IMG/VR virus record: IMGVR_UViG_3300030114_000526
Location: 1-42,859 of that record
Direction: 5' to 3' (one strand)
Source of the DNA: a virus
Length of the DNA stretch: 42,859 nt
The notes under the pieces were generated by a model. The model was given only the letters and a program-made list of their open reading frames with translations, was not told the DNA's origin and did no database searches. Made by a program: the position numbers and the translations under genes. Shown here one piece after another: positions 36,911 through 42,859 of the stretch. How positions within the stretch are numbered: position 1 is the stretch's first letter; every line of letters begins with the position of its first letter.

Positions 36911-37588
<678 letters not shown>

Positions 37589-37794
37589 TTACCCCCTATC
37601 TTATCTATCTTTGGGGTGTTTATCTTAAGATTAATAAATAAGAAATAACAATAAATAAGAAATAAGAAATAACAATAAACAACAAAGTTAGGCTAATAAT
37701 GACATTCGTTCTTAAAAAAAAAGAACAGCGACAATGATATAGTATATAAGTAATTCTAGGGATAAGGGAAACCAAATCGCATATAAAAACTTAA

Positions 37795-37866
37795 AGAGAT
37801 ATGGAGGAATCGAACCCCTTATTTAAGATCTGCAGTCAAAACGTATAACCATCTACTTCATATCCC
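37795..37866 (-). tRNA. trnC: tRNA-Cys (GCA)
   Basis: Acceptor GGGATAT/ATATCTC, anticodon loop CTGCAGA (GCA) on an imperfect stem, T-arm AGGGG TTCGATT CCTCC. The spacer upstream (37526-37794) holds AATAAGAAATAACAATAA-type tandem repeats and no gene. Confidence 0.85.
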
Positions 37867-37979
37867 TAGTATAAGTCTTTTAACATAGTACTTATCATAC
37901 CCTGGTGTCTTTTTTTCTGAATTTATAGTATACTACTGAGGCGGAGCCTAATAAAAACAAAGAAAACATGCATTAGACC

Positions 37980-38052
37980 AATTCTTATCCAAGACTTGAA
38001 CTTGGATCAAGATATTAGAAGTATCCTGCTCTACCATTGAGCTAATAAGAGT
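37980..38052 (-). tRNA. trnR: tRNA-Arg (TCT)
   Basis: Anticodon stem GGATA/TATCT, loop CTTCTAA (TCT, reads AGR). D-arm AGCTCAATGGTAGAGC, T-arm CCAAG TTCAAGT CTTGG perfect. Acceptor ACTCTTA/TAAGAAT with one mismatch. Confidence 0.9.
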
Positions 38053-38276
38053 CTATGTTACTATATCGTATAACAACTAAGTAAGATAAAGAAAAAAAAT
38101 AAATAAACCTTCTTTTTTTTTTTTTAATTATCTCTTTTCCACGCTTTTGGCGTAGCCACAGCAGAAAAAAAAAGAAAAAGTAAATTTTGCAAATGCAAGG
38201 CTAATCCTTTGCATTGTCGTTTAGTTTATTTAAATTTAAATGCATAAAATAAATTACAGTATTAATAACAAGGGGC

Positions 38277-38349
38277 TGTCCGAAATAAGATTTGAACTTA
38301 TAACCTAAACATCTTCAGAGTTTCGCTCTACCATTTGAGCTATTCGAAC
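38277..38349 (-). tRNA. trnF: tRNA-Phe (GAA)
   Basis: Acceptor GTTCGAA/TTCGGAC, D-arm TAGCTCAAATGGTAGAGC, anticodon loop CTGAAGA (GAA), T-arm ATAAG TTCAAAT CTTAT perfect. Confidence 0.9.
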
Positions 38350-38484
38350 TTTTTATCTTTATATTACCTATACTCCTTTATAGTTTCCCACCTCTGTTGT
38401 TTTTCCTGATCCCCCCCTTTTTTCAAAGAAAACACTTCTTGCTCCGCATCCCCTTTTTTGTTTTTTTATTATTTTTTTTTTATC

Positions 38485-38522
38485 TTGTTTTCTTATTTAT
38501 TATATAATAAATAAGAAAACAA
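38485..38522. repeat. Perfect AT-rich palindrome between trnA and trnF
   Basis: Two 18-nt arms, the first beginning TTGTTTTCTTATTTATTA, separated by 2 nt. Similar hairpins lie at 39483-39525, near 36690-36735 and near 33536-33580; they may act in transcript processing. Confidence 0.8.
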
Positions 38523-38613
38523 TAGATAAGTAAGGGCAAGCGTCATACAGTCAGGAATTTATTCGACTTTTGGTTGTGCTTACACTTAAATTTCCAGATA
38601 AATATAAATACCA

Positions 38614-38685
38614 TGGAGACATCAGGACTCGATCCTGAAATAACGATATGCAAAATCGCAGTTTTACCAATTAAACTATGTCCCC
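38614..38685 (-). tRNA. trnA: tRNA-Ala (TGC)
   Basis: Acceptor GGGGACA/TGTCTCC, D-arm TAGTTTAATTGGTAAAAC, anticodon stem GCGAT/ATCGT with loop TTTGCAT (TGC), T-arm CAGGA TCGAGTC CTG-type. Confidence 0.91.
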
Positions 38686-39055
38686 TTTCGCTTATATACA
38701 AATACACTTGGTTTATAAAATTTTACATATAGCTAAATATCCTTCTTGTTATATCTAACCCGAGACTGGAAAAAAGATCTAAATATTTTTTTTTTTGTAA
38801 GTCTATAAAATAAACTTACAATTTTTCCCTTGTGTGGCTACGCCAAAAGCGGAAAAGCTGGGCCCCCATAAACTAGTTCCTCCGAAGGAGCCCTACTTTG
38901 TAGGGGGGGGAAAGAAACTAGCCTAAAAAAAGAACAAATTAAATCAGTAACATAACCTACTATCCCTATTAATGAAATTATTTTTAATTTCCCATTTTTA
39001 ATTTTATCATTAAATTATTATTAAATTAAAAAAAACGAAAGAGTTTAGAACTATT
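38686..39055. other. Spacer between trnL(TAA) and trnA
   Basis: Holds one CTACGCCAAAAGC GC element (38833-38855), a CCCTACTTTGTAGGGG palindrome (near 38891-38909) and AT-rich filler. No gene. Confidence 0.5.
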
Positions 39056-39138
39056 TATCCGAAAAACGACTTGAACGTTCACGATATTATATCACTTAAT
39101 CTTAAGTTAAGACTGTCTACCAATTCCAGCACTCGGAC
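39056..39138 (-). tRNA. trnL: tRNA-Leu (TAA)
   Basis: Class II tRNA. Acceptor GTCCGAG/TTCGGAT (two G-T pairs), anticodon stem CTTAA/TTAAG with loop CTTAAGA (TAA, reads UUR), long variable arm, T-arm with TTCAAGT. Confidence 0.9.
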
Positions 39139-39162
39139 AAAAAACATCTAAATTAAATTCGC

Positions 39163-39235
39163 TAAGGTTAGAGTGATTTGAACACACAACTCAGCTGTCA
39201 TGAGCAGCTTGCTTTACCAATTAAGCTATAACCTT
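39163..39235 (-). tRNA. trnM: tRNA-Met (CAT)
   Basis: Acceptor AAGGTTA/TAACCTT perfect, D-arm TAGCTTAATTGGTAAAGC, anticodon stem AGCTG/CAGCT with loop CTCATGA (CAT), T-loop TTCAAAT. A near copy follows directly downstream in coordinates. Confidence 0.92.
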
Positions 39236-39253
39236 AATAAGTGTATAAAATTC

Positions 39254-39325
39254 TGAGGTTAGAGTGATTGAACACGCAACTCAACTGTCCTATACAGCTT
39301 GCTTTACCAATTAAGCTACAACCTC
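39254..39325 (-). pseudogene. trnM: Degenerate tandem copy of trnM with altered anticodon loop
   Basis: Nearly identical to 39163-39235 and still folding (acceptor GAGGTTG/TAACCTC, anticodon stem AGCTG/CAGTT). The anticodon loop is TATAGGA instead of CTCATGA, which would show TAG and lacks the usual T33. The T-loop has lost one base (TTCAAT). It is either a pseudogene or a tRNA in transition to another identity. Confidence 0.75.
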
Positions 39326-39351
39326 GATAAGTGTATTAAATTTTGTTAAAC

Positions 39352-39423
39352 GTGCGGACAGAGGGTTTGCACCCCTATATACTGGACATGAGCCAATTAT
39401 GTTACTATTTACATCAGTCCGCG
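39352..39423 (-). tRNA. trnfM: Initiator tRNA-Met (CAT)
   Basis: Acceptor CGCGGAC/GTCCGCA with the C1-A72 mismatch characteristic of initiator tRNAs. Anticodon stem ATTGG/CCAGT with loop CTCATGT (CAT), D-arm GATGTAAATAGTAACAT, T-arm GGGGT GCAAACC CTCT-type. Exact 3' end uncertain by one or two bases. Confidence 0.85.
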
Positions 39424-39786
39424 ATAATATTTTAATTGTGCATTGGCTCAAGTTGTTTTTTTTTCTGGATTTTCTTATTTATGTTTTTTTCTTAATTTAT
39501 ATAAAATATAAATTAAGAAAAAAACGGGGTGCGGAGCAAGAAGTGTCCCCCTTGTCCATCGCTCCAGATCCAGATCCTGATCCTGATCCTAACCCTGATC
39601 CATATCCATATGAATATGGATATGGATATGGATATGGGTGCGGGGCTAACGAAGTAAGGAGGGAAAGTGGGAAAAAAGAATAAATAATAAAAAAAGGAAA
39701 ACAAGACACAATAAGTAGCACAACACAAAAGAAAACCCAAATCAGGGCGCCAAGGGGAAAATGATCAAGACTATTTATACAAACTA
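39424..39786. repeat. Simple-repeat-rich spacer between trnE and trnfM
   Basis: Contains a perfect hairpin with 19-nt arms (39483-39525, GTTTTTTTCTTAATTTATA and its complement), (GATCCT)n and (GGATAT)n hexamer runs (39561-39637) that are partly complementary to each other, and no gene. Confidence 0.75.
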
Positions 39787-39860
39787 TAGCCCCAGAGGGG
39801 CTCGAACCCTCGCCTATAGTGTCGAAAACACTATGTCTTAACCCACTTGACTATGGGGCC
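39787..39860 (-). tRNA. trnE: tRNA-Glu (TTC)
   Basis: Acceptor GGCCCCA/TGGGGCT, anticodon stem TAGTG/CACTA with loop TTTTCGA (TTC), T-arm GAGGG TTCGAGC CCCTC. Confidence 0.92.
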
Positions 39861-39914
39861 CCTTAATTCATAATAAATCTCTGTTGATTCCTACATAATT
39901 AACCCTATAATAGA

Positions 39915-39985
39915 AGTCCAGTGCAAGTATCGCGCTTGCTTCAGCTGGTTACAAAACAGCTGCATTACTTTTATGCTAACCAGAC
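39915..39985 (-). tRNA. trnT: tRNA-Thr (TGT)
   Basis: Acceptor GTCTGGT/ACTGGAC pairs fully with two G-T wobbles. D-arm GCAT AAAAGTA ATGC, anticodon GCTGT/CCAGC with one mismatch and loop TTTGTAA (TGT), T-arm GCAAG CGCGATA CTTGC perfect. The T-loop lacks TTC, which automated searches may penalise. Confidence 0.8.
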
Positions 39986-40039
39986 GGGACGTAATGTAGC
40001 TGTGTTTATATAATATGGAGGATTTCCATTGTTAGATAT

Positions 40040-40632
40040 CGTGATTAGGGAGTTAAATATGAAATTAGTACTTTATACCTAAAAATATTATAATTCTTTC
40101 AGCTAAAGCCTATTAATCACAATACTATCTATCACATTAAGTAAATATGTTTTTTCTTTTTTAGATGTTTTTCTTTCTTTGTTTGTGTTTTTCTTAAAGG
40201 ACAATACTATTTGCAAAATCGTAGTGTTCAACTACGTATATTTAAGAATATATAAAAGTAAGTTTCGTGCCTAGATGCTTTCAGCACTTATTTTTAACTA
40301 ACATAGCGTTCCTGCCGTGCCTATGCTATGAATTACTTAAGTGAAAGTAACATCCATCTAAATTTAATATTGGGCACATAAACAACAGGTAAACCAGAGG
40401 TTAATATACCCAGCTCCTTTCGTACGAGGGGGATATCTTTCTTTTATTCTAATTTCCTCTAGAAGATAGAAACCATACTGTCTCACGACGTATTTAACCC
40501 AGCTCGTGTAACTTATTAATCGACGAACAGTCGAACCCTTCATGATTCCTGCATTCATGTGGATAAGTTAAGCCGACATCGAGGTGCCAAACTGCGCACT
40601 CAATTTGTACTTCCTGGCGCAATTAGCCTGTT
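40040..40632 (-). rRNA. rnl: Large-subunit rRNA, 3' exon
   Basis: Reads AACAGGCTAATTGCGCC at its 5' edge, then GGCACCTCGATGTCGGCT, CGAGCTGGGTTAAATACGTC, GTGAGACAGT, the sarcin-ricin loop (TCGTACGAAAGGAGC, near 40415-40430) and GCTGAAAGCATCTAGGCACG. These are domains V-VI of 23S-like rRNA including the peptidyl-transferase region. The 3' end is set approximately at the GTACTAA motif near 40060 and is uncertain by tens of bases. Upstream exons lie beyond the window. Confidence 0.93.
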
Positions 40633-40847
40633 CAAACTTTGTTAAAAGAAAAATGTAGTTCTTTTTTTTTTCCATTATTCGCAAAATGGTTCAGACTATT
40701 TCTTCATTTCTTTTTCTTTCTTTTTATAATATGTGCAACGCGAGAGATGAAACAGCGGGTTAATTTTTTTTGGATTAGATGAAAATACGTTTATGCTTCA
40801 GAGCAAACAAGCAAAGAAGCAAACAAGAAAAATAATAAAAAAGCCTG

Positions 40848-40886
40848 ATCCTCTGTTGGGGCGTAGCCCAGCAAAGCAAGAGGGGG
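40848..40886. repeat. GC-rich hairpin element beside rps3
   Basis: CCTCTGTTGGGGCGTAGCCC then AGCAAAGCAAGAGG; same family as 541-577, in the opposite orientation. Confidence 0.6.
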
Positions 40887-40903
40887 CTAAAAAAAAAAAG
40901 AAC

Positions 40904-42859
40904 TTATTTATTAATTTTTAGCCATTGACTACCAGCGCAGCTGCTTGTCGTGCTTACTCAACCTTTAACTCCATAAGCCCCGTTCCGGTTTTTTGAGTTT
41001 ATTATTGAATATTCTACATTAGATTTAACATGACCTCTTAATAATATAGCGGGTCATCCTCTAAATGAAGAATCTGCATTTTTAAGGCCTCCTAATCATT
41101 TCATTTTATAAATAGATCTAGAAGCAGTAAATCTTCTAGTTAATCTTCCTTTAGCTTCTATTCTTATTCCTCTTAATTTCTTTTGACTTAGATTACCAAG
41201 AATATATCCTCTTAAAGACAACACAGAAAAAGTTTTAGAATAAAACTTTTTGATTACTTTTACATATAAACCAGAATTCTCTTGTCCCTCTGCGGGGGAG
41301 TGAGGGAAAAATTCTAATAATAAATCACCTAAAGGATCTTTAACTTCATCATCTGTAAACATAGAACTAATAATATTATTTCTTATTTGGTTAATATGTA
41401 ATTCTTCCTTATTACGCTTCTTGTTTTTTTCTTTTATTTTATTTATAGGTCATATTTTAATATTACGTAAAGAGGCTTTTAAAACTCTGTATACTTTATT
41501 ATCCCTATTTCTCAGCCTCAATGAAACGGCTTGTGTAAAAATATCACTATTTAAATGCATCCTATTTAAGTTAACTATATTTAGCTCGACTTTTTTATCA
41601 TACATCATTTCTATAAGCCTTATAAGCTTTTGAAGATAAAGCATTTGGATTTTTTTTTGGTTAAAAAATATTAAGTTTTTATATTTCTCTAATTTTTGGA
41701 TTTTTCTAACCCAAATCATCTTTTCAAAAGTAGAAAATCCACGTATATTCTTATTCACCCTTCTACTTTTTCTAGCCCTATCCCTTATTTTTTTAATATT
41801 AATATATCAATCAGACATCTTTTCAAAAGTAGAAATTTCTCCTTTTGCTTTGCACACGGAGGATATGGGTGAATTCTTTTGCTCCGCACACACCCTTATT
41901 TTTTTTATACTCTTATCACTAAGCTTTAATAATTCTTCCTTGATCATTCATTTTTTCTCGCTTAAGGTTAAAAGGTTTTTACGCACTAAAGAAGCTAAAA
42001 ATTTATAATACTTCTTTATTTTATCATACGGGGAAGTGTATTTTTTAACATAAGATAGAACATATTTAAGATAATCCGCATAAGTATGAGGGAAAGGTCA
42101 ATAGAAAATACCAGGTCTTATTGGCTTATAAACTACTTGCAGTTCCTTTGTTTTTTTATTCCTAATTATTTCATAGCTAAGTCTAGCTGTTACTAGTTCG
42201 CGGAATTCCTTTCTATATTTAGCCCTTAAAAGCATTCCTTCTAGATCGTACACATAAAAAGTTAAAATAGCTTTTTGACTGGTATGTTTTACATCTCCCT
42301 TCCCTATAAAGGTCCTACAAATAGATAATCTTCTATACCTAATAGGCATAGGTTTAGGTTGGTATACCTTTTTACCTTTTTTTTTATTTTTATTTACCTT
42401 AGCTTTAACTGGCTTAGGTTTTAAATGAAGATTAAAATAGCTTTTCAATAAACTGAAAAGATTTCTATCTCAAACGGGTAATGATTTGTAGTAAGTGTAG
42501 TTATAGCTACAAACACTATTATGCCATTCTTGAGCTGCAGGTGTAAAATGCTTGCTAAACCCAAACTCATCTTCTATATACTTCATGGGTTTAGCTATTA
42601 TATTCTTACTCTTTTTGTTAAATAAAATAGGGGTATTATCGCATCCTTTGGATACGGAGGAGTTACCTTGCCAGGACGCCACAGCCTTTAAATTGATTTT
42701 ATTACTTATTTTTTTATCTAAAATAAAACAAGCGTTTATTTTCTCTTTCTTATTCTCTGCTGTTTTATTTTTATTATTCTTCGTTCCCTCATACTTTGTA
42801 TGAGAGGGGGATGGAAAAGCACCAAAAACTGCTGGGCGTAAGTTATTTTTTTTCTGCAT
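40904..42859 (-). CDS. rps3: Ribosomal protein S3 (Rps3/Var1-type), intron-encoded
   Basis: Mitoribosome small-subunit protein. The frame is open, with TGA as Trp, from the window edge to TAA at 40904-40906 (up to 651 residues). ATG at 42857-42859 may be the start, but the gene could continue beyond the window. The C-terminus is diagnostic: LRGIRIEAKGRLTRRFTASR, then LKNADSSFRGWPAILLRGH, VEYSIINSKNRNGAYGVKGW. The N-terminal and middle parts are Lys/Asn-rich. It is longer than usual and carries an in-frame 99-nt duplication (20-nt repeats at 41717-41736 and 41816-41835, encoding STFEKM twice). GC-hairpin insertions in frame near 41281-41312, 41840-41890 and 42775-42815 add to its length. Confidence 0.88.

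Larger units (their letters stand above)
40633..42859 (-). mobile_element. rnl group I intron hosting rps3 (partial)
   Basis: The rRNA exon resumes at AACAGGC, the classical 23S-2449 insertion site. S element AAGAAATAGTCTGAACC lies near 40689-40705, downstream of rps3, so the ORF sits in the core loop before S as in the known rps3-bearing introns at this site. P, Q, R and the 5' splice site lie outside the window. Confidence 0.8.

Noticed and set aside
39401-39740. Overlapping ORFs with Asp-Pro or Gly-Tyr repeats
   Set aside because: Translations of the hexamer tandem repeats, open in several frames on both strands.
39424-39786. CRISPR-like array
   Set aside because: Direct hexamers without unique spacers; fungal mitochondrial DNA has no CRISPR context.
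40364-40558. 64-codon ORF on the minus strand
   Set aside because: It lies wholly inside the conserved rnl 3' exon.

Overview
This window is part of a fungal mitochondrial genome, most likely from a mushroom-forming basidiomycete (Agaricomycetes). It contains cox1, cox2, atp8, atp9, nad4L, a ribosomal-protein Rps3 gene, the 3' end of the large-subunit rRNA and a battery of mitochondrial tRNAs. Every recognised gene lies on the minus strand. TGA must be read as tryptophan (translation table 4): conserved Trp codons in cox1, cox2, rps3 and the intron ORFs are TGA. The species assignment is inference from protein similarity remembered, not from a search.

Layout in the direction of transcription (high to low coordinates): rps3 inside a group I intron of rnl (42859-40633), the last rnl exon, then trnT, trnE, trnfM, a degenerate trnM copy, trnM, trnL(TAA), trnA, trnF, trnR and trnC (39985-37795). 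Next come atp9 with an ORF-less intron, an unknown ORF, trnY, trnL(TAG), trnQ, trnH, trnM, atp8, cox2 (seven exons, six group I introns, 33334-23107), cox1 (twelve exons, eleven group I introns, 20962-1274) and nad4L (324-1, probably split). I rebuilt the cox1, cox2 and atp9 reading frames exon by exon. They give 597, 251 and 74 residues, with nearly all 5' splice sites ending in T and introns ending in G, as expected for group I introns.

Roughly 80 percent of the cox1-cox2 block is intron. The introns carry about twenty LAGLIDADG and GIY-YIG homing endonuclease (HE) genes, intact or decaying. The most interesting structure is nesting of these selfish genes. In cox1 intron 4 a GIY-YIG/NUMOD3 gene has entered a LAGLIDADG gene and produced an in-frame chimera, with the severed LAGLIDADG C-terminal half left behind as a pseudogene. 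In cox1 intron 3 the arrangement is reversed: a LAGLIDADG gene sits between a truncated GIY-YIG gene and an orphan GIY-YIG C-terminal piece.

Other signs of mobile-element turnover are a nearly identical displaced copy of the cox2 3' end, a fragmentary copy of the cox1 3' end, and one intron family present at three cox2 sites. Two of those three introns are only 40 exonic nt apart, share 106 identical bases, and have internal guide sequences that match their own sites. GC-rich hairpin elements are scattered through the spacers and also occur in frame inside rps3.
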